A program made the position numbers and the translations under genes. A stretch of 64,000 nucleotides of DNA from Cliona cf. orientalis (taxonomy: Eukaryota; Porifera; Demospongiae; Clionaida; Clionaidae). The notes under the pieces were generated by a model that worked only from the letters and a program-made list of their open reading frames with translations, had not been told where the DNA came from and did no database searches. Where the stretch lies: positions 827,501 to 891,500 of the forward strand of contig OZ005699.1 in the NCBI GenBank assembly GCA_963930775.1. The letters are read 5' to 3'. Within the stretch, counting starts at the first letter, position 1, and the number at the start of each line of letters is the position of its first letter. Of this stretch, positions 1 to 9,577 are shown in pieces.

Positions 1-226
1 TTCCGATGTACCTGGCGATATCAGAGCTATCGAAGTGCTAAAAATGTGTGGAGTCTGCATAGATTTCCCCTGTCCAATCCGCCTGAAATACGCTGAGGAG
101 AAGGTGGAGGCCATGAAGGATAAACTACCTCCGTGGCAGTTTGAGTTGATTGCTGAATTCATTGGATCACTGAGGGATAAGATAATAAAGACTGGACTCC
201 ATCATAACTACCTTCACTTAGATTAA
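1..226 (+). pseudogene. 3' end of a type B array gene, cut by the window edge
   Basis: Only the last about 75 codons are in the window, open from the first bases to the TAA at 224-226. They match the C-terminus of the intact type B gene at 4724-5578 almost residue for residue, including the segments LKYAEEKVEAMKD, WQFEL and EFIGSLRDKI. The 5' part lies outside, so it cannot be said whether this copy is intact; it is entered as partial. The family is not recognised. It sits about 460 bases upstream of a type A gene, the same B-then-A order seen at 4.7-6.9 kb. Confidence 0.55.
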
Positions 227-688
227 CTTGAGGACAGCTATGTAGCTAGATCTACTCTGAACAATATTATAGCTCCAATGTAAGCTTACTGAACACCTGA
301 TGTCATTATAATGCCGTTGATTTAATTATGATATCGATACAATAATTTATCATTAAATATTATGCCGGGTGACTGTCACGTGCACACGACTGCAGTGTGA
401 AAGAATATGGAATGAAATTCAGCGTTAGAATTCACCCCCTTTTGCTAGACTCTTGGGTGAGAAACAGCGTTAGCTCCACCTACTGGGGGGGGGGATTGAT
501 TGTACACTCAGAATGGAGCTATTTTCCACAAAACTGGCTGTTTTGTCGCTGCTAATAATTAAATATTTTGCTCGTGATCATTAATAATTTTCTCACCTCG
601 CGCTCGATAGGTATTAACGCATGCGCAAGTGCTTCATCCGGCCCCGCCCTCAATCAGAGGGAGTGATGCGAAATGAGCCACTGACATC
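227..688. repeat. B-to-A spacer, first copy of a duplicated unit
   Basis: This non-coding spacer is nearly the same as 5579-6064. Both begin with the same bases after the type B stop (ACTTGAGGACAGCTATGTAG) and share the stretch CACCCCCTTTTGCTAGACTC. Both end with a palindromic CGCATGCGC box (619-627 here) about 60-70 bases before the type A start. The main difference is a G run: 10 bases here (485-494), 21 in the other copy. Confidence 0.75.
619..627. promoter_or_regulatory. NRF1-like palindrome upstream of type A gene
   Basis: CGCATGCGC lies about 60 bases before the A1 start codon and recurs at the same place before A2 (5994-6002). The core matches the animal NRF1/alpha-Pal promoter motif TGCGCATGCGCA. 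Use as a promoter element is inferred from position and recurrence. Confidence 0.4.
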
Positions 689-1561
689 ATGGAGTTACAG
701 ACCCAGTTGGAGGAGAAAGGAAAGTTGATAAACTCCGAAATGGGTGTTCTATCGAAACAAGTAAAAGAACTGGGAGATAGACTTCAAAGAATGGAAGAAA
801 AGGACAAGTGGATTCGAGAGAAAATCGAGTTCCTCTCTAAGGGGATAAATACACAACAACAGGAGTATCAGAGCCTTACAGAGGGTTCAAGAGAAGTGAA
901 GCACAAGGTCACAGAGCTTAAAAGTGGAACAAGGAAGATGGCTGAGTCCATAAACTCGACACAAGATCGAATTGAAGACTTTCAAAAGCAGTTGGCCACC
1001 ACCATCGAGCAAGAAAGAAAAGCCCAGCAAGGTGACCTATTGATGGTGAGCTACTGTCGGATAGCGTGTTATTATGAGCAGGCCTTATGTTCGCACGTAC
1101 TACCAGAAGTATTTAACAATGATAGCCAGCAGGATGCAAACATCCACAATCTTTTGGACTGCATAAATGGTGACAACGAAGGGGCCTTCCCCCTCGATCC
1201 AAAGGAGTATGATCACAAAAAAGTATTATCTGAGGCGAGAGAGAGGTGGAGCACCACGTGCGAGAAGCTGGATCTACCCAGTGAGTGGAAAAGGAGGAGG
1301 GGAGGCTGGAAGGTTTGGGATCACACAATCCCCGCCGAGATCAGGGCCTTGGACGTCCTGAGGCTGGGGAGGAAGAGTATTCTAGAGAGAGTGAAGCCCA
1401 TCGCATTGAAAGTTGCCCGAGGAGAATTTATCATTGATTGAGGATAATATGTCCTCGTGGGAGTTTGAATTGGTCACTAGATTTATTGGCTCCCTTAGGA
1501 CGTATATACAATGTCATGGTAAACGGTCGACTGAATCACGAACACCTTACGCTGGATTGAC
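689..1561 (+). pseudogene. Type A array gene, copy 1, frameshifted near its 3' end
   Basis: It is open from ATG 689 for 250 codons. Residues 1-110 are a charged coiled coil (repeated E/K/Q with L/I spacing). Residues 115-235 are the domain common to types A and B: EQALC, VLPEVF, PLDPKEYD, GGWKVWD and AEIRALDVLR. Compared with the A copy at 6065, one extra C near base 1409 throws the frame, so the protein ends at 1441 instead of continuing into AEENLSSIED and WEFELVTRF. That homologous tail resumes in another frame from 1413. A second difference of about 10 bases sits near 1506, and the old stop is near 1561. No function is assigned. Confidence 0.7.
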
Positions 1562-1746
1562 AGATAAGCATTTGACGACCATTCCCAACTATCATCTTAT
1601 AAAACAGTATTTGTTACATTCCTAGTAGCAATTTACTTTTCTGAAACAAGCAATGTTTGCACAGTAAAGGTATCAAATCATGAAATTTGGTACAGATACA
1701 GACGAATATGGAAAATGGTTCTATAAATATTTAGATAATAAATTAT

Positions 1747-1889
1747 TTATTTATTTTGTCAGTCTAAAGTATGCTGAGGAGAACATGGAATCCATGAAGG
1801 ACGAACTACCTCTGTGGCAGTTTGAGTTGGTTGCTGACTTCATTGGGTCGTCGAGGGAGCTAGAAGATAAAAAATGGACTCCATCATGA
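1747..1889 (+). pseudogene. Type B gene fragment (C-terminal 40 codons)
   Basis: The reading LKYAEENMESMKDELPLWQ, followed by FELVADFIGSSRE, matches the C-terminal tail of type B genes. Nothing of the rest of the gene is present upstream; the preceding bases are AT-rich. This is a truncated relic left in the array between A1 and B2. Confidence 0.65.
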
Positions 1890-2723
1890 TTATATTTTAA
1901 ATTTTGATATGGTGTCAAGCAAATGGAAAAACGTTATAAAATATTAATGGCTTACTTGATAATTACTATGAACCCTTGACCATCTCCCCAGTAGCTGCAC
2001 AGTGAAATGGTGCATGTGGTAAAAGGTCGTCAATAGAATGCGTACACATCGATCGATGCTGGCCCCAGAAATCATGGAGATGGCGTCTAAGATCGACTCT
2101 CAACCTTGATAGCGACAAATTTCGATGCTTCAATCACAGAGACGAACTCGACAACACAGTATTCCTTCCGAAGTTCAGGTTGGTCACGCTGCTGCAGTCG
2201 CGCGCGGGCCAGCCCCTTGTGGCAGTGATGCGTGCTATATATAGCGCGAGCGCAAGGCTAGCTTTATTTATTCATGGCATTACGTAAGCCAAGAAAACAC
2301 GTGAAGTTCAACCAACAGTACTTCTCAGAGAAAGTAGCGCTCAGCTTGTAATCTATTCGCTGGATACACGCGTAAGATACTCTACATATTTACTGATTTT
2401 CAAGTCTCAGAAAGGCTCCAGCGAGGCCCTGAATTTTCTCATAATTACCTCATAGATTACACCATAGGTTTCATCATAATTACACTATAATTACCTCATA
2501 ACCACAGAAAAGTAAATTGCTACTGGGGAGATAAAGACTTATTTGCTAAACGGTACCATGATCCACGACGGTCGGAATAATGCGCATGCGCAATGAAATT
2601 ATTGTCTCGTAGGATAATTGGGCTGCATATTACGCGTTGTTAGCCACGTCCCCAGGCGCAAGTGCAATTTTTACGGCTAAGTGGCGTTAATAAGAACGGA
2701 TACGATATTGACACTTTGATAAG
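1890..2723. other. Spacer between array copies
   Basis: No coding region was recognised. The stretch is AT-rich, with short GC-rich islands near 2190-2240. It contains a perfect TGCGCATGCGCA palindrome at 2581-2592, about 145 bases before the B2 start. Confidence 0.5.
2581..2592. promoter_or_regulatory. NRF1-like palindrome TGCGCATGCGCA upstream of B2
   Basis: A perfect 12-base palindrome lies about 145 bases before the B2 ATG at 2736. It matches the NRF1 consensus exactly. A promoter role is inferred. Confidence 0.4.
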
Positions 2724-2735
2724 GTGCTGAGAAGA

Positions 2736-3602
2736 ATGGCGGTAGAGCCCTCGTCTACCATTCGAGGATCTAAAGAAGACGGTGATGCGCAGATAGACAC
2801 ACATTTTCAGCCGTCGCATATAAAAGACGATATTACTATGGATGCCGCTACTACAAACAAGATTATGGACATGTTACAAGAGATAGACGAACAACAGCAA
2901 TCGCTTGAAGAAAATCTGGAGGATCTTTCTAAACAGCTTGAAGCCGGACATGAGACACTCAAGAAGAATTTGCTTAAACTAGGGAGGGAAATGGATGCCA
3001 CCTCGTTGATGCAGAGAAGTCAAAGTGAGGAGTTGCGTCACAAACAGTGGAAAGTTATAGCCGAGGGGACCTGGAGAAAGCCCTTAGAATCAGGCTACAA
3101 CATACCAGGTGATTTTGGCATGGTGGCTGTGTATGTTGAGCAGGCTATCTGTGCTTACGTGCTACCGGAAGTCTTTTCAGTGAACGACGTTAGCGCCAAT
3201 ATAGATGATCTTTTGAACTTCTTGAATGGCGACGACAAGCTCTTTCCTTTGGATCCAGATAAGTATGACTGTGAGGGGATATTAAGCTGTGCACGGAATA
3301 AATGGGAAACTATATGTAAGAATTTGAATTTTCCCGGTGCATGGAAAACGAAAGCGGGTGGGTGGACTTTGTACGATTCTGATGTACCTGGTGATATCAG
3401 AGCTATCGAAGCGCTAAAAATGTGTGTCAGCAAAAATTACCCCTGTCCAATCCACCTGAAATACGCTGAGGAGAAGGTGGAGGCCATGAAGGATGAACTA
3501 TATACCTCCGTGGCAGTTTGAGTTGGTTGCTGAATTCATTGGATCACTGAGGGATAAGTTAACAAAGACTGGACTCCATCATAACTACCTTCACTTAGAT
3601 TA
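2736..3602 (+). pseudogene. Type B array gene, copy 2, with a 4-base insertion near its end
   Basis: The likely start is ATG 2736 (MAVEPSSTIRG), the one conserved with the copy at 4724; an in-frame ATG at 2724 also exists. Residues about 30-100 form a coiled coil (EQQQSLEENLEDLSKQLEAG). Residues about 130-235 are the common A/B domain, with YVEQAICAYVLPEVF, PLDPDKYD, WETIC, GGWTLYDSDVPGDIRAIEAL. Near 3499-3502 four bases (TATA) are inserted relative to the other copies, so the frame breaks after MKDEL and stops at 3521. The old tail is readable in another frame and its original TAA is at 3600-3602. Confidence 0.7.
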
Positions 3603-4672
3603 ACTTGAGGACAGCTATGTAGCTAGATCTACTCTGAACAATATATTTACAATGTAAGCTTACTGAGCATCTGATGTCATAATGCCGTTCATTTAATTGT
3701 GATATCTATATACCGTACCCTCGTGAAATTTTAAAGAGGGCCCATGGGTAGTGCACCTTACATTGGGCTAAGGGGGGGGGGGGGGGGTGGGCCAATATTC
3801 GAGGTATCAGTATCGCATTTATACGCGAAAGAACGCCCAGGTAAGTGAATGCGTCACATCAAGAGCATAATAATTAATATTATGAATGTGTGAAGCAGCA
3901 TGTCATAGTACATGCATGATCAATAATGACATTATTGATCACAATGGTGATAATTGCCTACAATTACTACAGTGCACGTGCCACATCATGCACTAAAGGA
4001 GTGTAGCTAGCTACCCGACAAGTATACCCCCACCGTGACAAGGAAAGGGTGTACCCCTTGCACTCTTCCCTCCCAGCTTATTAAAGTACTAGCAAACAGG
4101 CAAGCGTGTACCCCCACACTATTGCCAGTGGAGTAGGAACCAGGGGGGCCAGGGGGGCCACTGGCCCCCCCAATATTTCAGAAGGGGGGGGCCTGGCCCC
4201 CCCAATAATCAGGCTTGATACAAAACCTTGTGTATGTATTCTTCCAATTTCATCATAATATATCACACTTTGATTACTAAAATACAACCTCTACAAAAGA
4301 ATAATTGTGGTCACAAAATTCAGTAATCAAAGCCACACCCACAACTTGTATCGGTGGCCCCTGCAACCCGCGATTGCTTCCTACTCCACTGTATTGCTCT
4401 CCCGACTCTAAGTAATACTGGAAGGAAAGACCGAGTGTAGCTACCCCTGCACTCAGGCTCAGTCTCTCCCTGCTTAGTAACAGACTAGGCAAGAAAGAGT
4501 GTACCCCTACTAGGCAACAGCAGCTTTCCCGATACTCTTAGTACCTCCCAGAGTTTGTGTACCCCCACACTATTTTAACCCCTATTACTTTCTCGAGTAA
4601 CACTGGCAGGAAAGAGCTAATTAGCACGTACACGTATAAATAAATAGCGTCACATGATTAATAACAATTTCT
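3603..4672. other. Spacer with G-rich hairpin
   Basis: The first about 110 bases repeat the post-B spacer seen at 227 and 5579. A 16-base G run is at 3772-3787. At about 4138-4205 there is a hairpin-prone stretch of alternating GGGGGGCC and GGCCCCCCC. Several short reads of the pattern TGTACCCC(C/T) are scattered over 4025-4575. No coding region was recognised. Confidence 0.45.
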
Positions 4673-4723
4673 TTGGCCAACTGGCAGTTTTTGATCTTGA
4701 CAAGGAATTGTGTGCTGAGAAGA

Positions 4724-5578
4724 ATGGCGGTAGAGCCCTCATGTACCATTCGAGGATCCAAAGAAGACGGTGATGCGCCGATAGACACACATTTTCAACC
4801 GTCGCATATACCGGTAGACGAATTTAATATGGATGCCAAGGTTGCGGGCGTGATACAAAAGGTACGCGAACAACAGCAATCGCTTAGAGAAAATCTGGAG
4901 GAATTTTCTAAAGAGCTTGAAGCCGGACTCGCTCAACAAGAGACACTCAAGAAGAATTTGCTTAAGCTAGGGAGGGAAATGAATGCCACCTCGTCGATGC
5001 GGAGACGTCATATTGAGGAGTTGTGTAAACATTGGAACGTTATAGCCGAGAGGAGAAAGTCCTTAGAATCAGGCCACAACATACCAGGTGATCTTGCCAT
5101 GGTGGCTGTGTATGTTGAGCAGGCTATCTGTGCTTACGTGCTACCGGAAGTCTTTTCAGTGAACGACGTTAGCGCCAATCTATATGCTCTTTTGAAGTTT
5201 TTGAATGGCGACAACCTTTTTCCTTTGGATCCAGATGAGTGCGACTATGAGGGAATATTAAGCTGTGCACGGAATAAATGGGAAACTATATGTAAGAATT
5301 TCAATTTTCCCGATGCGTCGAAAACGAAAGCAGGAGGATGGAGTGTGTACGATTCCGATGTACCTGGTGATATCAGAGCTATCGAAGTGCTAAAAATGTG
5401 TGGAGTCTGCATAGATTTCCCCTGTCCAATCCGCCTGAAATACGCTGAGGAGAAGGTGGAGGCCATGAAGGATGAACTACCTCCGTGGCAGTTTGAGTTG
5501 GTTGCTGAATTCATTGGATCACTGAGGGATAAGATAACAAAGACTGGACTCCATCATGACTATCTTCATTTAGATTAA
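4724..5578 (+). CDS. Type B array protein, the only fully open copy
   Basis: Open to the TAA at 5576-5578, giving 284 residues from ATG 4724, or 301 from an upstream in-frame ATG at 4673. ATG 4724 is preferred because the MAVEPS start is shared with B2. Residues about 45-105 are a predicted coiled coil (REQQQSLRENLEEFSKELEA). Residues about 130-235 are the domain common to types A and B: YVEQAICAYVLPEVF, PLDP, WETIC, GGWSVYD, PGDIRAIEVLK. The tail carries LKYAEEKVEAMKDEL and WQFELVAEFIGSLR. No signal peptide, membrane segment or catalytic motif is visible. The gene is a single exon in a tandem array whose other copies are damaged. The family is not recognised and appears lineage-specific. Confidence 0.75.
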   Translation: MAVEPSCTIRGSKEDGDAPIDTHFQPSHIPVDEFNMDAKVAGVIQKVREQQQSLRENLEEFSKELEAGLAQQETLKKNLLKLGREMNATSSMRRRHIEELCKHWNVIAERRKSLESGHNIPGDLAMVAVYVEQAICAYVLPEVFSVNDVSANLYALLKFLNGDNLFPLDPDECDYEGILSCARNKWETICKNFNFPDASKTKAGGWSVYDSDVPGDIRAIEVLKMCGVCIDFPCPIRLKYAEEKVEAMKDELPPWQFELVAEFIGSLRDKITKTGLHHDYLHLD

Positions 5579-6064
5579 CTTGAGGACAGCTATGTAGATC
5601 TACTCTGAACAATAATATTATTATATCTCCAGTGTAAGCTTACTGAGCACCTGATGTCATTATAATGCCGTTCATTTAATTATGATATCGATACAATAAT
5701 TTATTATCATTAAATGTCTATGGTGACCATCACTTGTATAGTGCAGTGTGAAAGAACATGGAAATGAAATTCAGCGTTAGAATTCACCCCCTTTTGCTAG
5801 ACTCTTGGGTAAGAAACAGCGTTAGTTCCACCTACGGGGGGGGGGGGGGGGGGGGGTTGATTGTACACTCAATGCTGGAATGGAGCCATTTTCCACAAAA
5901 CTGGGATAGATGGCTGTTTTGTCGCCGCTAATAATTAAATATTTTGCTCGTGATCATTAATAATTTTCTCACCTCGCGCTCGATAAGTATTAACGCATGC
6001 GCAAGTGCTTCATCCGGCCCCGCCCTCAATCAGAGGGAGTGATGCGAAATGAGCCACTGACATC
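5579..6064. repeat. B-to-A spacer, second copy of the duplicated unit
   Basis: Near-identical to 227-688. It includes a 21-base G run at 5836-5856, against 10 G in the first copy, and the CGCATGCGC palindrome at 5994-6002, about 62 bases before the A2 start codon. Confidence 0.75.
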
Positions 6065-6925
6065 ATGGAGTTACAGACCCAGTTGGAGGAGAAAGGAAAA
6101 TTGATAAACTCCGAAATGGGTGCTCTATCGAAACAAGTAAAAGAACTGGGAGATAGACTCCAAAGAATGGAAGAAAAGGACAAGTGGATTCGAGAGAAAA
6201 TCGAGTTCCTCTCTAAGGGAATAAACACACAACAACAGGAGTATCAGAGCCTTACAGAGGATTCAAGAGAAGTGAAGCACAAGGTCACAGAGCTTAAAAG
6301 TGGAACAAGGAAGATGGCTGAGTCCATAAACTCGACACAAGATCGAATTGAAGACCTTCAAAAGCAGTTGGCCACCACCATCGAGCAAGAAAGAAAAGCC
6401 TGACAAGGTGACCTATTGATGGTGGACTACTGTCGGATAGCGTATTATTTTGAGCAGGCCTTGTGTTCGCACATACTACCAGAAGTATTTAACGATGATA
6501 GCCAGCAGGATGCAAGTATACACAATCTTTTGGACTACATAAACGGTGACAACGAAGGGGCCTTCCCCCTCAATCCAAAGGAATACGATCACAAAAAAGT
6601 ACTGTCTGAGGCGAGAGAGAGGTGGAGCACCGTATGCGAGAAACTGGATCTACCCAGCGAGTGGAAAAGGAGGAGGGGAGGCTGGAAGGTTTGGGATCAC
6701 ATGATCCCCGCCAAGATCAGGGCCTTGGACGTCCTGAGGCTGGGGAGGAAGAATATTCTAGAGAGACTGAAGCCTGTCACATTGAAATTTGCTGAGGAGA
6801 ATTTATCATCGATTGAGGATAGTATGTCCTTGTGGGAGTTTGAATTAGTGACTAGATTTGTTGGCTCCCTCAGGACGTACCTGGTAAAGGGTCAACTGAA
6901 TCACAAACACCTTACGCTGGATTGA
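6065..6925 (+). pseudogene. Type A array gene, copy 2, with an in-frame TGA
   Basis: It has the same start and coiled coil as A1 (MELQTQLEEKGKLINSEMG), open for 112 codons to a TGA at 6401-6403. The frame then continues without any shift to the TGA at 6923-6925, through EQALCSHILPEVF, GGWKVWDHMIPAKIRAL, AEENLSSIED and WEFELVTRFVGSLR. At the stop, A1 reads CAG, so three adjacent bases differ (CAG to TGA). Unless this codon is read through or is an error, the product would be only the coiled coil. The C-terminal half is better preserved than in A1 and shows what the family tail looks like. Full length would be about 286 residues. Confidence 0.7.
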
Positions 6926-8320
6926 AGGATAAGCATTTCATTTTGACGACCATTCCCAACTATCATTTTTATAAAATTAAATTTTAATACTTTATTGGTT
7001 TCATTAATTATGACAATTACGTAATATTACATATTTATTAACTTAAGTATGCTACTTACATACGTAGTGACCCTTTACCATATGCAATGAAACTCTTGAT
7101 CAAGGACAGTACCAATAATATACTAATGGAGAGTTTGGAGTGGAGATGCCAGTGCTTAGCATCCGTATTATCCTTGAACCTTTAATTAAACATTCTGTAT
7201 GCTAGCTTAGGTCAATTATTTATTAAGGAGACAAATTTTGTCATAATAACTTGTTACAGCCACTTTCATGATCATTGCCCTGGAATAAATCACCAAAGCC
7301 AGTAAGGATATGCATTATCACGTTCAGCATTTCCAATGTTGCGTACTCAAGATAAAGATTGACATCCAGAATTCGAAAACATTCATCCAACAATAAGAAG
7401 GGTCGTACAAAGGATGACAGTACTTCCCTCGTTAGTGTTTCATGTGAAATAACAGATTCATAGCAGGTGCTTATTCTACCTTAAGACAGCATAACTATGA
7501 CATTGTACACCTGCCCATGAAAAAGGCAGAATGGCCATCTGCCTATGAAATACCAAAGAGTTATAGCGTACACTCAAAGGCTTGATCATGATCTTCATAA
7601 TGCGTGCACACATGCATTACGTACTCTACTTGTACTTGCCAGCCATGAATTGGGTGTGAGTGTCATTAGCTATTGTTTCCTACTTAGAGCTGAGAGTGCC
7701 AACATAATGACGTACTTGTATGGTTGAATTGTAATGCCACACTGGCCCACACACAAACACTAGTCTAAGAGCGTGAATCAGCTGAGCTACCCTAGTCACT
7801 TGAATTTTCTTCTGACTATATGCATGTGTAGTCAAGTTGGGTATTATTATTATTATAGTAGTCCCTGTGTACTGATTTTTGGCCCATTAGTGACAATTAT
7901 CAATAATCGTATTTATCGTATATTGAACTTTGACCCGTAATACAAACATATGGGAAACGCGTGGGTGGAAACACGTATGATAATTTCCCATATCAGTTGT
8001 GTTCGTCATGTGCAAAATCCGTATCAGTCGTGTTCGTCACATGATCGCCATATATACAGTGTTGAAACGTTGAACAATGGTTGAACGTTGAGCGCCAGAG
8101 AAGAAAGTGAGTTGCTGCTATCAGTCGTTTTTGTTGCCCGAGTTAAATAGATAAATGAGCCACGGTGCCGCTGCCCTTACCTTACTTAGCTATACGCCTT
8201 AGTCTTCGGTGCCTGAAATGACGGCGGCCATCACCAAAACTTAAAGCAGTCCCTTCTTAGCTTTGCCGCTTGAGCTAATAAAGCTCCAGTACAGAATAGG
8301 CTTCTTAAATATACGATAAA
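6926..8320. other. Gene-free AT-rich stretch
   Basis: No convincing coding region. At about 7975-8050 a short direct repeat occurs, with two reads of CGT(A)TCAG(T)(T/C)GTGTTCGTCA. The rest is AT-rich and unremarkable. Confidence 0.4.
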
Positions 8321-8332
8321 TACCTTATTGCC

Positions 8333-8469
8333 ATAGTAGAACGACGATACCATGGAAATATCACTCGTTCATTGCCTTTTGCATTGTTACTCGTGCTTCG
8401 CACTCGTAACAATACGCGGCAATGAACTCGTGATATTTCCCGGTATCGTCATTCTACTATGGCAATAAG
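8333..8469. repeat. Palindromic element, hairpin about 135 bp
   Basis: The left arm TTATTGCCATAGTAGAACGA matches the inverted right end, which reads TCATTCTACTATGGCAATAA. The arms continue inward through GATATTTCC/GGAAATATC and end in a GTTACTCGTGC-TTC-GCACTCGTAAC loop. The structure fits a foldback or MITE-like element. Confidence 0.7.
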
Positions 8470-8477
8470 TATATAAT

Positions 8478-8827
8478 ATACCATATATATAGCTGGAAAT
8501 ATTGGCAGGAATTAAATTTGGCGGTTGAGCCCCAAATCACTATTAGCGGATTTAAATTTGGCAGTTCGGTACGGGATCGCCATACATAATATGTATGGTG
8601 TACATCATGCTATTTCAGCCTGTTAGGGGCCATCAAAAACTGAATACCATAATAGCCGGAAAATTTGGCGGGAAATTAAATTTGGCGGTTTGGTGGTCTA
8701 TATCACAACCGCCAAATTAAAATCCGCCAAAATTCCCTACTCGTATGGCGATCTCGTACTGAACCGCCAAATTTAAACCGCCAAATTTAATTCCCACCAA
8801 TATTTCTGGCTAATACGGTATGGTATT
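8478..8827. repeat. MITE-like inverted-repeat element rich in TTTGGCGG
   Basis: The ends are inverted: ATACCATATATATAGCTGG at the left and TGGCTAATACGGTATGGTAT at the right. Inside, AAATTTGGCGGTT and its complement AACCGCCAAATTT recur several times, as if one copy had inserted in another. No coding capacity. Confidence 0.65.
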
Positions 8828-9577
8828 ATGCATTTCCTTCAAAAATAGCTGGCCTTATGGATGCATCCAAGTGTGTCTGAAGCTTCCCATATACAATCAA
8901 TCCATTTCAGCAGCATCATAGGCTATACCATGCATTGCTACTATGTACATGGCCTTCTGTACCCTTGGCCACCACTGATAATGAATGCCTTCAGATCACC
9001 ATACAACTCTTCACCAGAACCTTCCCGTTTAGCAACCCTGTATTTATTCCAGATACCATTACTCCATATGCTATACATGTAGTGATGGTTACATGTAAAT
9101 GTGGTAGGGGAAGGGTTATCAGAGATAATGATATTCATACTGCCGGCACCATTCCAGGATGGACACACAAAGTCTGATACCAGTTTCAAGAAAGCAGATA
9201 ACCAGTTTCACAAGGTACAACAAACACACCATTCACTGACTCCAGAAAGAGAGATAATCAACGTTAGTGTTTACTATGTAGCTAAGCACATTCCATTAGC
9301 CGTCACATGTCCTATTATGGTCTGTAGTGTGTTCCCATTATACACACATGAATGCCCACAAACTAATGACTAACACAAGCCATGGCGACACTCACTAAAG
9401 CTTATAGACCCCAAAGGGGGAGAGGGGCACCTGGCAAAATTCAAATCCATAGGCTAAAAATCATACACTCCACATTATCAGTCCATAGCACTAATGCAAA
9501 TCCAGACAAAACTGTACAGCTATAATATACATACATACATGTACACTCTTGGTTCTTGGTTTGCTACTAGTACTTGG

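Noticed and set aside
1167-1361. Other frames inside the type A and B genes
   Set aside because: They are overlapping shadows; only one frame is conserved between the copies.
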